From Heliocybe sulcata (Eukaryota > Basidiomycota > Agaricomycetes > Gloeophyllales > Gloeophyllaceae): a stretch of 64,000 bases of DNA. How positions within the stretch are numbered: the first letter of the stretch is position 1; each line of letters begins with the position of its first letter. Shown piece after piece: positions 40,913-53,434 of the stretch. The notes below the pieces were generated by a model, which saw only the letters and a list, made by a program, of their open reading frames with translations, was not told the DNA's origin and ran no database searches. The stretch is taken from contig ML213513.1 of assembly GCA_004369045.1 (NCBI GenBank), forward strand, positions 235,337 through 299,336, given 5' to 3'. The translations under genes were made by a program, and so were the position numbers.

Positions 40913-42102
40913 CTATTGGTCAAAATTCACATCCCTAATCACATCCTGCCACTCTCCCAACACTCCCATCATCCTCTGACACTTATCCCTAATCGTAGTC
41001 TCCGCCGCCACGCCCAGGGGCAAATACAGCGGCCACGCTTTCCCTGAAGCCCTACCCTCTCCCCTGACCACGTCGACGACTGCCTCCATGCCCTTGACAG
41101 GGTCGCCCTTCTGCGTCCCGTTTATGGAGTTGTAGAACGCCTGCGCGGATGTGCGTAGCTCGTCGTAGTCGGGGATTTGGTTCTCGAGGAAGAAGGGGGT
41201 CGCAAAGATGCCTTCAGTGCGGAAGGCGCCCGGTTCGACGATTAGAACACGGATGTTGAAGGAGACCAGTTCCACGGAGAGGGTTTCACCGATGGCTGGA
41301 AAACACAGGGCGTTTGATTAACTTGCATGAGGAAACTTCGGAGATTATTGCGACCCACTTCGAACAGCAGATTTCGACGATGCGTAGATCCCTTCCAGGT
41401 ACGGATGAGCATTGAATATGATTGATACCTCCAATATAGCATACCTCCGCTCTGTGATTGGGATATATGCTCAGTAACTGTTGCTATTTACCGAAAAAGG
41501 TTGCACTCACAGGATTCTCCGGCATCCAACTCGTGCGACTCCCAATAACCACGATCGTGCCCTTCCTTTTCTCCCGCATATACGGCAAGACAGACGTAGT
41601 CACATCCAACATCGAGAACACATTCGACTGGTATATCTTCCGCACCAGATCCGATCTATAATCCATATCCACACCTCCATTAGCCCGCTCTCCATTCATA
41701 TAACGAGCCGTGAAACACTCACCCGGCCTCCTCAAGCAGCCCCTGCTGCGCCCACGCCGCATTATTGACCAGCACATCGATCCGTCCCCAGAACCCAACA
41801 GCCTCTTTTACGACCTGCTTGATCGCATCCACACCCGAGTCAATGTCGAGCTGGAGCAATCGCAGGCGCTCGGAGGATTCGGAGGGGATGTTGAAGAACC
41901 CTGGCTCTTGGATCTTGGTGACGGTGCGCGCGGTCGCGATTACGAGGTCGCCGCGGGAGAGGATGATGGGGACGAGGCGCCTGCCGAAGCCGGAGGAGGT
42001 GCCTGGTACAGGGAACGATATTTGGTGAGTAGATGAGGCAGGGGGTGGAGAGTACGTACCGGTGATGAACCAGACGTTCTGAGAGGATTCCGAGGTGGAC
42101 AT
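40913..42102 (-). CDS. Short-chain dehydrogenase/reductase (first copy)
   Basis: Minus-strand gene beginning at ATG 42102. Exon 1 (42102-42060) joins 42002 to form the nucleotide-binding ITGTSSGFG. Exon 2 carries DLVIATART, LQLDIDSG and the structural motif DVLVNNAAW. A third exon holds VVIGSRTSW with the catalytic Ser region. The catalytic Tyr-Lys pair is in YASSKSA near 41385, and the gene ends with a VELVSFNIRVLIVEPGAF exon closing at 40913. These are classical SDRs that use NAD(P)H. The junction between the SRTSWMPENP exon and the YASSK exon is unsure: the only in-phase acceptor adds an unusual stretch (VSIIFNAHPYLEG). A second SDR lies at 55220. Confidence 0.85.
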
Positions 42103-43109
42103 CGTAGAGTACTGAGACTCGAGTCGTGTCGAGGTTGCTGCCTGGTATAAGATCAGGATCGCGTCAGGATGGAGACTTCGGGATTTCGGGAATGAGCTTG
42201 ATATTGGTCGAGTCTTACCTGTTAAAAGCTAAGCCTCGCGCATCGTCGTGCTCTTCCCGAATTATATAGGATAGAGATTTCCATAAGCGCCGTAGTAAAG
42301 AAAAGGTTACAGAGCAGGCGGCGTTTATGCGGTACTCGTTGAGAGCTTGCGTTTAGGAGATGAAAGGGCTTGCCACAATCGTGAGAAGCTTGTCGTCTTT
42401 ATCTTGACGCCACAATTTTTGAACGCCCTCCTCTTGCCTGGTGGACATTTTGCAAATCGAACTGCCTACTGTGTAAACTGGCTGTACTCTCTGTCGACAT
42501 ATCTGCAGTATTCTAGCGTCCGACGCTCGAGCTTGATATTACATGCGCCAGCTGACAGCGTCTCCGTACCATGTGCATGAAAGCTCAACATACGCGCGAC
42601 ATGGGGCTCTTGAAGCGCCCTTTGGGTAGCTCACTGTCGGTTTCCATCTCAAGCATGATGGACTGGTCAGTATTCCGAGCTCTTCTGCGTGTCGGTTGTG
42701 GAACATAGGGTGATTGGGATGTATGAGCCACAAATCCGACTATCCAGCCGTGGGGCGATGTTAGCCTCGCGCAATACAGAGCATGCCAAATCCACCGGAG
42801 GGACAGTTAGGCATCATCTTCGTGGCGTTGATTCTTGGAGACAAGGCTGTGCCTTGTCACGGCATTCCAACGGTCCGAGCTGCTGTCCGAAGGTCTCTAC
42901 GCTGAAACTGCGTGATGGGCGGTTTTTCTTCGGGTTGCAGCGCGATGAATGCGTCTTTGTTTGATGAAAGATTGCGTCTTTCGCCATTTGCTGGCTGTGC
43001 ATACCACAGTACTCACCGCGGCTCTTCTTTAGCCTGACGGCATACATAGTCCAAGTCAGTGCAGAGTTCCTATCTGTATAGTCCGATAAGTCTTTTCTCC
43101 TCTTGCACG
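42103..43109. other. Divergent intergenic, SDR to membrane protein A
   Basis: 1 kb between divergent genes with no supported coding unit. It holds two promoters. Confidence 0.5.
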
Positions 43110-44642
43110 ATGCAAGCACGATTGACGAATATGTATCCGGTTAGTCTGATCACCTGTTGTCAGCGAGCGTCGTCTGATGTCTCCTATAGGTCACTGTTAC
43201 GGGATTTGGGTAAGTCGCTTATGATACCTTATGCTACAACGGGTTGCATGGTTGATCGATAATTTCAGCTGGAGAGCTGTCTATACGGTAAGTCTCGATC
43301 GAAGTGCGCCTGTACGGCCTGACTCATGCCACGCAGGCATATACAGCGTCATATTCTTCACCTGCATGTCTCTGCAACGGAAGGATCCTGTTGAAAAGCG
43401 CAACAACTCCCGCGTTCTTTGGACATTAATCATTTTGTTTATTCTCTCGACCGTCTCGCTTGTCCTTGGCTACGCGTACGCTATGCTCGGACCTGGGTAT
43501 TTCGCTCTATACGACGACCCGGAGCTCAAATCGGGTGCATACAACAAGAAAGATTTGCGTCACTATAACGACGCATTCGCGTTGCAATCTCTTATGCATT
43601 TCATATACACGACCAAGCAGTGCGTACGCTTCGTCCCTCGTACGCCATATGGCCGACTGATAGAAGAGATGTCAGGATCTTTGCGGACGGTCTCTTGGTC
43701 AGTTCCCGTGGCTTCATAGCTCGGTGGTTCACCCATATGTCTCTAGGCGTACCGTTGCTATGTCGTATGGTCATCCAACCTCCAGGTCGTCGCTATACCA
43801 TGTTTGTTAATTGCAGCGGGGGCAGGTGAGCATACGACGCCACGGATGCGTGTCCCGTTTTGCTCAATGTTGCTATGCGCACAGTATTTGGATATATGGA
43901 AGCCATCACCGAATTACGCCAACTTATCCTATATTGGGGAATATCGGTGTCGAACGCACATCCCATTTTCGTGCAAGGAGACAAATTCCTGAAGATTGAA
44001 GATGTTTACGCAATTATTGCTATTTCGGTATCCTTGGTTGGCAACATCGTCATTACTGGCCTTACAGGTAGGTAGAAATATCTACTCATTCTCAGATCCA
44101 TTGAGATTATAATTGCAGCCTCGCGAATATACATGCTTTCTAGGGAGTTTAGAGCCACCCTAGGTCGTGAAGTGGATGCCAGATATTCTACTGTAGTCAA
44201 CATGGTGTACGATGGGATTTCCTTGGTCTGCTACATTTTGAACTTTGCTGACTTACGCCACAGCATTGAGTCCGGGGCCGTATTCTCCTTATCTCTACTG
44301 GTATGGTTGACTGTGAATGTCGTCGGATATAAGGAGGTTGCAACGGTAAATCATACCCAAGTACTCTCGTTGCAGCCGCTATATGATGTCCCTGTTAACT
44401 GTTTCTAGTTTACGGTCTTTCCCTGCGTCAATCAGATCGCGGTAAGCCTACAGGTTAGCTGTCGACGCACCTAAATACTAACCATCATCTAGGGTATTGC
44501 GCCAACTGCGATCGCCGTGCGCATCGCGCTACACAAGAGCAGCGAGCATGCATATTCGCTTCCGACTATACAAATCAGCAATGCGCAAAACACTCATGCT
44601 GTCTCTATGATGGCTACACCGGCATGTCTCCAAGAAGCGTGA
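43110..44642 (+). pseudogene. Seven-pass membrane protein, copy A, apparent one-base loss
   Basis: Ten exons match copy B (45397-46938) one for one: 43110-43139, 43190-43209, 43269-43287, 43337-43619, 43676-43697, 43747-43825, 43885-44067, 44119-44345, 44409-44441, 44493-44642. It shares the marks LES-LYG(I/V)Y, DLRHYND/DFRDFNY, ADGLL, YRCYVVW and FPC-(N/D)QIA. Several hydrophobic helices are evident. The summed exons are 1046 nt, one short of a multiple of three, and the shortfall falls in exon 2, where copy B has 21 nt and copy A 20. This would shift the frame about 15 codons in. It is either a young pseudogene, an error in the sequence, or uses a start I cannot see. Function unknown. Confidence 0.6.
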
Positions 44643-45396
44643 GATACCGTGTACGGCTCAGTGAATACGTTGATGTAGATCGAGATGGCGAACGAAGCAT
44701 CTTTTCGCTCGGACTAGAACTTGTCGGAAAATGTGGCAGAGGTAGAGTCACAGGTCTGTTCTACCTTTTCCCCATCGGTGTTCCTAGGAACTCCTCAGGA
44801 CCGGACGGTTGTTTGTCCTGCTGGAGTCATGTATTGTGCTGCCAGTTCCTTCATTAGGACTTACGATTTTGCGCCCAGGGCTAGCACCGACCTTCAGAGC
44901 TATGCTCGCCCATTGTTTGATTGCCGGAATTCAGGATGTTTCCAGGTGCGTCGCAAATGCTCGAGCGTGAGCCAGCGATCCAAGTCGTGTGTATGTACTT
45001 CTGTCGGCCACGCGGATAGGCCTTCCCTATGGACTACCCGGCGACCTCCTCATTTACCGCGTTTCCTTCAACGCTGAATATCTTGGTACGGACTTCGGCT
45101 TACGTTTGGCGCCCCATATAGCCGCGCGCCTTTCACGAAGACGACTGGCGCTTATTCCGGCAAACCTTCTGCCTCCAGTTCCGAGACAGAAGGACGCCCG
45201 TGGCGCTCGCACAACTGGGAACTCTCCGAATTGACGCGGTTTAGTAGCAAGTCATACGCATTGACTCGACCACTAAGGCATCTCCCGTCCTCCGGGCTTC
45301 GGACATACTGCATACCATGCTATAAAGCGCGCACTCTAAGGACTCCAGAACTTATCACGGCGGCATAGCCTGACAGCGATCCTGCCGCCGTGGAAC
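44643..45396. other. Spacer between membrane protein copies
   Basis: 754 bp. Open frames without domains; one (about 44989-45234) looks mildly protein-like but starts without ATG. Contains the copy B promoter. Confidence 0.4.
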
Positions 45397-46938
45397 ATGC
45401 GGCAACGACTCATAGATATCTACCCGGTTCGTCTCTCCGCTTGTCAGCCATGCATACCAACTAATTTTCATGGCCAGGTCGCCATCACCGGCATCTGGGT
45501 GAGTGCGCCTTTTCATGACCACGTTCTATCGTGGTGACGCGCTACTACGCTCAGCTAGAAAGTTCTCTGTACGGTGAGTCCTACTTCATGTCCATCGCCC
45601 TCCACCTTAGATCCATGCCATCCAGGGGTGTACGCGGCTGTATTCCTCGCCTGCATGTTGCTCAGCCGGAGGAACAAGCTCTCAGCCACTGGCAATATCA
45701 AAATCATTGCCGTACTGGCTGTTCTGTTCGCTCTTTCAACCATCTCGTTTCTCCTTAGCTTTGCCAGTGCGCTACTCGGAAGGAGTTATGCCGTTCTGGA
45801 GGGCGATGATCCGTCACGTACAGGGCCCTATACTGAGAAGGACTTCCGTGACTTCAATTATGCATACCTGATGCAATTCCTTATGCATTTTATATATATT
45901 ACCAAGCAGTAGGTCCTCAGTCGATTGTACCATATATGTGATGGTGACAGCAGCGATCTCAGGATCCTTGCCGACGGTCTCTTGGTCAGCTCTAGGTCTC
46001 TCTCTTTCTTCTCGAGGACATTGTTTCATCTATATTACAGGCTTACCGTTGCTACGTCGTTTGGGCTTCAGACTTTCGAGTCTATATATTATTGATTATA
46101 CTGATCGCGGCCTGTGCTGGTAAGCACGTGCAGTCCCTGCCTTGGTGAAGCGGCTCTGACCACTATATCATACAGCATCTGGCTACCTGGAATCCTTCGC
46201 CGAGTTACACCTAATAATACTGTCTTGGAGGATGTCGACGTCAGACCCTCTTCTACACTCTCTCGAATGGACGAATGTTAGAAATCGTGACGATGTTTAC
46301 GCCGTCGTTGCCATTTCAATGTCCGTTGTGGCGAACGTTATCATCACAATCCTCACAGGTGTGTATCTACCTCTAGCTGGTGGAAAGCCTATTTATTGCT
46401 TATGTTCGCAGCCGGGCGCATATATGTGCTCTCAAGGGACTTTGAATCCATCCTAGGCCATGGGGTCGGTAGCAAATACACCGTCCTGGTCAGGATGATG
46501 TATGATATGAAACCTCTACTAGCCTATCTATTTCTCGATCTCGCTGATCTATGTCGCAGCATCCAGTCGGGTGCAGCGTTCTCTCTATCGCTGTGTGTGT
46601 GGTTAACCGTGAATGCCGTACTGTATAAGGAGGTTGCGATGGTTCGTCATCCATATACGTATCTCGGTTTCGCACTGCGTTAAATCCGTAATCTTCTACA
46701 GTTTGTGGTATTCCCCTGCGTTGATCAAATAGCGGTAGGCACTATTTACGCATCATTGACACAACTGGTTCTGATGATTGTATAGGGAATCGTGCCCACC
46801 GCAGTTGCTGTCCACATGGCACTCCACATGAGTCGCTTGAGTACTGAAAATGCAATTACACTGCCACCTATATCCTTCGGCAGCCCCGCTACCTCTGTCG
46901 CTACTGCCTCAACTGATCGGCACGAAGAGGAAGTCTAA
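45397..46938 (+). CDS. Seven-pass membrane protein, copy B
   Basis: Ten exons with closing phases (45397-45426, 45478-45498, 45555-45573, 45626-45908, 45963-45984, 46041-46119, 46176-46358, 46412-46641, 46702-46734, 46786-46938) give 350 residues. The first three exons are 30, 21 and 19 nt. Hydrophobic segments include VYAAVFLACMLL, IIAVLAVLFALSTISFLL, YAYLMQFLMHFIYI, YILLIILIAACA, VVAISMSVVANVIITIL and SLSLCVWLTVNAVL. The motif YRCYVVW after ADGLL is shared by a large set of unnamed basidiomycete membrane proteins, known to me by pattern only. The tail is hydrophilic, Ser/Thr-rich and acidic at its end. No function is known. It is a tandem paralogue of copy A. Confidence 0.75.
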
Positions 46939-47677
46939 AATCATAGCTACACTCTACACTCCTGACTTTGTTTTCCACTGCATGTTCCCGTCACAGACAT
47001 TGGTAGGCCCAGTGATCTCCATGACTGTTCTCACTGCACTTGTATCGGAAATTGTATACACCCTGCTGCAGGAGACAAGCAGTCATAGGCTCAGATTGCC
47101 GAGTACACGCAGCAAAATGTTGTTTGCGTAGAATACCGTTTCCGTACCTGCTGTTGGACAACATAATACGAGTAATGAACACGCAGACTGCATCTTAGAG
47201 CGGCCCAGATATATTGGAGACGGTACACTCGCGGAGAAGAATCAGATGCTTGGATAGCCGCGCTAAGCGCGGGTATAGGCTCGTGACCATCCTCTCCGCA
47301 TTGATCTATTTTTGACTTCCGTAGCAGCCATTTTTAGCCTGGCTGCGCCCGAGAGGACAAACTTGGCCGCAGGGTAAGAGATGCAACGCGTTCGAAGAGC
47401 ACTCATGATGCTGCGCATTGGCATATGATGGTGGCTCCCGGCACACCCTCGAATCCTTGTAGCTACTCAGGACAAGAAGACATCGCCACTGGGTTGCTTA
47501 TGAGCTGACCACCACGGCGCTCATCCCGCTCGGTTTTCCTCGACTTTTGGGCGATTCGGACAGCTTTGGTATGTTTGCTACTGGCTCATTCTAAATAGGT
47601 AGCTTAATTGACGCCGTCTCAGCTTGGCATTACGATCTGGACTAACAAACCAGTTGCCTGGCACGAGATTCGCAGAG
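46939..47677. other. Intergenic, membrane protein B to mannosyltransferase
   Basis: 739 bp with no domain-bearing frame. Contains the promoter of the mannosyltransferase gene. Confidence 0.5.
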
Positions 47678-49563
47678 ATGGCTATCCTAGGCCAAAGACG
47701 CCACATCTTGGCTGTCTTGGGCATACTGGTACGTCTATCAGAATCGCCCTGTCAATGGACTGCTCTGGGCTACATTATTCTGGTCATGATTTAGCTGTCC
47801 TTGATACTCCTTCTTCGAATATCCCATGGCAGCTCTCAGCAAACTACTATCTCCCAGCTCTACCAATCTGTGCAGGAGTTTCGGTTTTCTGATTCGGACA
47901 TGACTCAGCCACAAGCGGACACTGGCAGCGACAACCAACCACAAACAGGCGCCCTTCAAAACGGCAGTAAAGATGAGCAGAACATTTACATGGAACCTGA
48001 TCTTCCCTCGGATGTGCACGTCCCAGCTCAACAACGCAGGGCCAACGCCACACTTGTCTTTCTATGTAGAAACAACGACCTGTCTGGCGTAGTGAGCACG
48101 ATCCAACAAGTTGAGGATCGATTCAACCGAAAATTTGGGTACCCATGGGTGCTGCTCAATGACGAACCATTTACAGAGTATTTCAAGACGTAGGTGTTCC
48201 GCTGAGCTCAAGAGAACTGGTTTCAATCTGACGGCTGCGGTGATCAGTCGCGTAAGCGTGCTCACCGACGCCCCAATGACGTTCGGGCTCATTCCGAAGG
48301 AGCACTGGGTCCAGCCGGACTGGATCGACGAAAAGAGAGCCGAGCAGGGACGGAGAACAATGAAGATGCAGGGTGTTGTATATGGAGGTACGCTTCAGAC
48401 TGCCACATCTCGGTAACATGGGTGTTTAGCATTGCTTCGACTCAATAGACAGTGTTTCGTGAGTATTAGAGGGGGATGCAGATGAATTCCAACTGACATC
48501 GTCCCACAGATACCGGAATATGTGTCGGTTCAACTCCGGAGTAAGGCCTCTAACCTTGCTTCTACTCCTTACGTCGTCCTTATCACAAGCACTCCATGCA
48601 GTTCTTTTTCAAGCACGAGCTTCTCCAACCGTATCGATATTACTGGCGTGTAGAGTAAGCGGACTCTCATTTCTCCATGGATCACCTTGGCCGTGATACT
48701 TACACATGCGCTTGCTCTCAACGTAGACCCAGCATCAAACTGTACTGCGATCTCGACTACGATCCGTTTATATTCATGGAGGAACACAATAAGACATACG
48801 GTGAGTGCTTTTCTATCTTCCATCCGGAGACAGAGACCGACGTGCGCCTTAGGGTTCACGATTACATTCGACGAAATACCGAAGACGGTGCCTACTCTGT
48901 GGGGCAGCGTTAAAGGTTGGCAATGTCTCGCTCCGTGGCGCTCACGAAGTTCTGACGAGTGTCGTAGAGTTTATGAAAGAACACCCGGAGTACATCGATA
49001 GGAATAACGGTATGGACTACCTGTCCGAGGACCACGGCATGACATGGAACTTGTGCCACTGTAAGCTTCCTGGTCGTGCGATTAGCGGCCCCATTGACAG
49101 CCCTTCTCTTAGTCTGGAGCAACTTCGAGATTGCCGACATGGACTTCTGGCGATCAGATGCCTATCAGGCATTCTTCGACTTCCTAGAGGCGAAGGGAGG
49201 GTTTTACTACGAGGTGTGTTCTTCTCTGCCTCTTGGGCGTACTTGGATACTGATACGACTCGGACGCCTCGCAGAGATGGGGTGACGCCCCAGTACACAG
49301 CATCGCTGCTGCTCTGTTCCAGCCGAAAGACCGGATACATTTCTTCAGCGACATTGGATACCGCCACGATCCGTTTCAGCACTGCCCTCGAGGGTACGAA
49401 GAATGGAGGCGAGGCAAGTGCGCTTGCGATAGGCACGATACATTTGGTGAGCTGCATTGAGTTAATCCGCTACGAATATAGTGCTTACCACTGTATAGAC
49501 TATGCTGGACAGAGCTGCTTGTGGCGGTTCGAAGATTTGTTCTACATGAACCGGAGGAACTGA
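47678..49563 (+). CDS. GT15 alpha-1,2-mannosyltransferase (Kre2/Ktr type)
   Basis: Twelve exons with closing phases give 421 residues: 47678-47728, 47795-48189, 48248-48387, 48449-48458 (10 nt), 48510-48540, 48602-48654, 48727-48800, 48853-48915, 48950-49060, 49113-49213, 49275-49446, 49499-49563. A signal anchor (ILAVLGILLSLILLLRI) makes it a type II Golgi membrane protein. The catalytic domain has NATLVFLCRNNDL, YPWVLLNDEPFT, MCRFNSGFFFKHELLQPY, YWRVEP, CHFWSNFEIADMDFWRS and HDTFDYAGQSCL. The 10-nt exon encodes part of GDSVSYRN. The family adds mannose from GDP-mannose to O- and N-glycans. The short linker after the anchor is polar and probably the stem. Confidence 0.93.
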
Positions 49564-50363
49564 GGGGACTCGGGCAGGGGCCCGAGATGAATGTACGAGT
49601 TAGTGATCTAGAATCGAAGATATCCCACCTGCTTCATTGTAATTAGCTTTTGCATGGCAGCTCGTGTAGCACCATACACTTGACACGGAATATATGGCAG
49701 GATTAGCGTCCTGGGACCAGGGCAATCTCATTATCGGCAACGGCCGTGGCCACTAGCCGAAGGCCGGAAGCGTGTTTACGAACTTCGACTTGCACTTCTT
49801 GTGCGCTTTTCCTTTCTCCGTTTCAATCTTGACGGCTATTCCATGGAACGCTCACGCGTCTTTTGTTCCCGAAGTGCCGGGTGCAAGGCAAGAGTAAGCG
49901 CTAGTGAAACACGAGCGACGAGTCACGACGCACAGCAGCGCAATATTTTAAAACTGGCCCTCCGGATAGAAGACGCTCATCGGGGAAGACGCCTACTGAA
50001 CCGAACTGACATGTGCTGCCGTCTTTCTGTCATCTACCCATCGATTTTGCACAGACCACGAAGTCGCCTCCTGCCGAAGTTTACGCTGCCTCGACTATTG
50101 TACACTGCCGTCCGAGTCGTCTTCTTCAATGACGGATGCGTCACGGCCTGTCTTAGCAGGACTTTCCAGGCCCTCTACACCGCATGACCCTTCATGAATG
50201 TCTTTCTATAGGCACCGCTTTTGTACGAGGCACCAGCGCTTGAGCGTCAAATTGATGTCTCGCATTCAACACGTGTATGTTCGTATATATTCCAGGTGCA
50301 TGTTACCCACTCTATCCTCCACTTTCGTCCACGAGCCTTATGTTCCTCCCAGAGCGTTCTAGC
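49564..50363. other. Intergenic before large membrane protein
   Basis: 800 bp. A 128-codon frame at 49801-50187 has no recognised features. An ATG at 50277 in frame with the next gene is an alternative start. Confidence 0.4.
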
Positions 50364-51906
50364 ATGTCTACACCGAGCGCCGTCCTCGATAGTTCAAGCA
50401 CCAACCTGTGCGATAATATTGACAACTGCCGAACGCTTGGCAGTATCGTTTGGAGCTGTGCAGCCACCATCTTTGCATGTACATGGGTAGTAATCCATCC
50501 GAATATCCCGCCTCAGAAAGAGAGCTGGGTTCGACGACATGGGCGTCGAGTTATTACGACCGTGGTCGCCATCATCGCTCCCGAGCTGGTCATCTGCTGG
50601 GCTGCGAAACAGTATCTCGCATCATGGAGACTCGCGCAGCAATATAGAGGTAACTGATTCAGTCTTCACTTGACCCCAAAGTATCCGCCAATATGCTTAT
50701 CACGTTCTTCTAGAATTCGGCTGGACACAAGCACACGGGTTCTTCCTCATTATGGGCGGCTACGTGATTCATGGTGATGGTTGGTCAGAGGTCGTCAGCA
50801 TGCGTCGACTCAGACGAGCACGCACTGCTGGTACTCCAAGCTTGTACTCCACTCCAAGTCCCGCTGCTGCAAGCCCCATAGCTATGCGTAGGCTAGCAAC
50901 GGCGTCTCAGTTTCGAAATCAAGAGATGTACGAAGTGGATCTCTCGAAGCAAAAGCTTGACGTACCCGCAGTGATGTCGGCAAAGGAGGTACTGGTGTGG
51001 AGGAATACCATTCGCTTCGACGGAAGGCCATTCATATCGACCTGCTTAATTCCCCACATCACAATTGAAGAGATCAACGACAAGAGCAAGGGTGACGGCC
51101 TATCGAAGGGCCTCGCCATGCTCCAGACCTCTTGGTTCATCTTGCAGTGTGTTGCCAGGGGCTCGCAGAGATTACCTCTCACCGAGCTTGAGCTGGCGAC
51201 CTGCGCTTTCGCGGCTCTGAATGGAGTGACCTACGGACTGTGGTGGGAGAAGCCGCAATCTGTAGATTGCCCGATCTCTGTGGGGAAGGAGGAACCTGAT
51301 GGGCGAGACGAGGGCATAGATTCTGCTCGGAGAGATCTCCTATCCCAGGTTCAGTCCATAATCGCGGAGGGGTGGGGCGAATCGACGGGCTTTGATAACC
51401 CAGCTGATGTCTTCTGGTCAGGTCTCCTGCTCCCGCTCTCTCCGTTCTTACGAATGATGAGAGGATCTGAAGTCAAGACTGGAGACAAACGCGTCGGTAC
51501 CTACTACGGAGGAGACTTAGGAGATTATGACCAGAGCATTGTGCAACTCATCCTATTGGCTTCCTCGACGCTTTTCGGAGCAATTCACTGTATAGGATGG
51601 TCCTTCGCATTCCCATCCCCGTTGGCACGGATCCTATGGAGAACTTGCTCCCTTGTAATCACCTGCTTCCCGATGATAGAGTTTGCTAGCTGGACAGCTA
51701 TTCCGAAGCAAGAGAATGCTCTTCGGACTGCGCCCGACATCAGGACTACCGGAAGTATCATAGGGGCAGCAGTGATGCTGGCGGCTCTCCTCATATACAT
51801 TGTGGCGCGGGTTGTTCTGTTGGCCCTCGCTGTACTGGCTCTCACTTCCCTCCCAGCGGGCGCGTACCAGACAGTCTCTTGGACGAATTTCATCCCACAC
51901 ATATAG
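50364..51906 (+). CDS. Fungal multipass membrane protein of unknown function
   Basis: Two exons (50364-50649 and 50714-51906) give 492 residues. After a short Ser-rich N-terminus comes DNCRTLGSIVWSCAATIFACTW, then VVAIIAPELVICWAAKQY and, across the intron, GWTQAHGFFLIMGGY. This opening is a pattern I know from many unnamed fungal membrane proteins. A hydrophilic middle (about residues 140-330) contains the partial helices WFILQCVARG and ALNGVTYGLWW. The C-terminus has four hydrophobic segments. The start was placed at MSTPSAVLD; an in-frame ATG at 50277 would add 29 residues. Function is not known. The second exon is unusually long for this window. Confidence 0.7.
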
Positions 51907-52192
51907 GCATCCCTCTATATAACCCAGTTCGCTTTCGGCCAGTCAATGTTGTATGTACTCGAGAGATACGCCGCGCACGCACTCCAGAATGTTGCGTGTC
52001 TCTGCATCTGCCTCGCGTGGTGACGAACGTCAGGTAAACGGGAGAGCTCATCGTCACGGCGGCCCCGAGCACCACAGATGCGCCCGAATAGACCAATCGA
52101 TTTTGCATCGTCATCCATTGATACTTATACACAGCTTTTCGACTCCTTTGATCCTCGCAAAGCACACCAGTTTCTCTTTCTTCAAGTAAACC

Positions 52193-53434
52193 TCATGGCG
52201 TCAGCATGACAGTCTCCTCGGGTGCCACAGGCCGCCCCATTCTCACTACGGCAGTCTTGCTGGTCAAATCCATCAGGATGTTGAACAGAGTGGCCGCTCG
52301 AGACTCTCCCGCCTGCGCTCTGCAGATGGAAGCAGGGAAGTTATCTTCATCCCTGAATAAGTTGTAGATGTCGTCGTCCTCCGGCCCGTCTGGTAAGGTT
52401 TTAGAGAGCTCTTGTATCCGGTCGATGCGGTTGAAACTATCTTTCCAGAACTTGGTGTCGACAACTCCGGGGTGATGCGCTAGAAGATGGTTGGTGTGGA
52501 GAATCTTCCCCTGACTATCCATGAACAGCTTCACGAACCCTACAGCAGTGCACTCGAGACCAATCGCTCCGCTGGGGTCCGCGATAAGCATGTGCGCTGA
52601 GGAAGCTATGCCATGCCGTTCGAGCTGGTCAATTGCTTCCTCCTTTGAGTGGCTCTCGAGGACGACTCTCAAGCCGAGATGGACCGGAAGATGCGTTGGA
52701 TCCATCCCCTTGACGCGAATGGCGTTTAGGCACACCCCGACGCCGGACGAGTTGAGACCTGCGGAGCATTACTAAAATGCTATAATGAGTCTGAAGCGTC
52801 GTACCGATTTTGCCTATGATCCCGGCCTCAGTCATCATGCTGAGCCTCGGTTTTCCTTCTTGCTGGATGTTCACGACCACGAGATTCTCCTTCTGCTGTT
52901 CCATCCACTACGGTCATTCGTCAATTTTCAATAGGATCAGAGTCCTCTTCTATATCGACGTACGTCCCAATTCTGAGCCAGGAAACTCGTCGTGTTCGTT
53001 TTCCAGGATAAGGCAGTGCAGCCGTCGTTGAAGAGACCGAAGGTAATCTCGGTCCTTACATTCAGGGCCAGAATATCGTCATACGTGACTCCAGCGCCAT
53101 CAGCAATACCTGTTGTGAAACCAAGTCATATCACAAACATACAGGTTAAGCCACTGCGATGGACATACCTCTCATCTCCTCCGCGAAAGCTGGGAACTTC
53201 CTCTGTATACTTGGCGCGAACTCCACGGCTCTCTCGCACACTGCAGGCCAGCCTAGTTTGGCTGAAGTCTGAAAGAGACCCGCATAGAATGTAATTGATC
53301 TTGCAATGTGGATAGCCGCGGCACGTCCGTGCTGGAGCCCAATCTTCCGACAGGCGTCAGATACAAGTCCCCACACTTATGAGGGTACGCACCTCGTAAG
53401 GTGTCCCAGAACAATTGATCGTAAGGACTGGCAT
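52193..53434 (-). CDS. Acyl-CoA:6-aminopenicillanate acyltransferase-like protein (C45/NTN hydrolase)
   Basis: Five exons (53434-53393, 53343-53169, 53109-52964, 52907-52805, 52758-52193) give 343 residues. It begins MPVLTINCSGTPYE and continues IGLQHGRAAA, the N-terminal block of isopenicillin N acyltransferases. The expected self-cleavage site is present in FNDGCTALSW, where the Gly-Cys bond would break and Cys would become the N-terminal nucleophile. NWDW, MMTEAGIIGKIG, NSSGVGVCLNAI and HTNHLL follow in family order. Members cleave or transfer acyl groups on amide substrates; in most fungi the natural substrate is unknown, and penicillin making is not implied. It lies head to head with a deacetylase gene 450 bp away. 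Confidence 0.88.
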
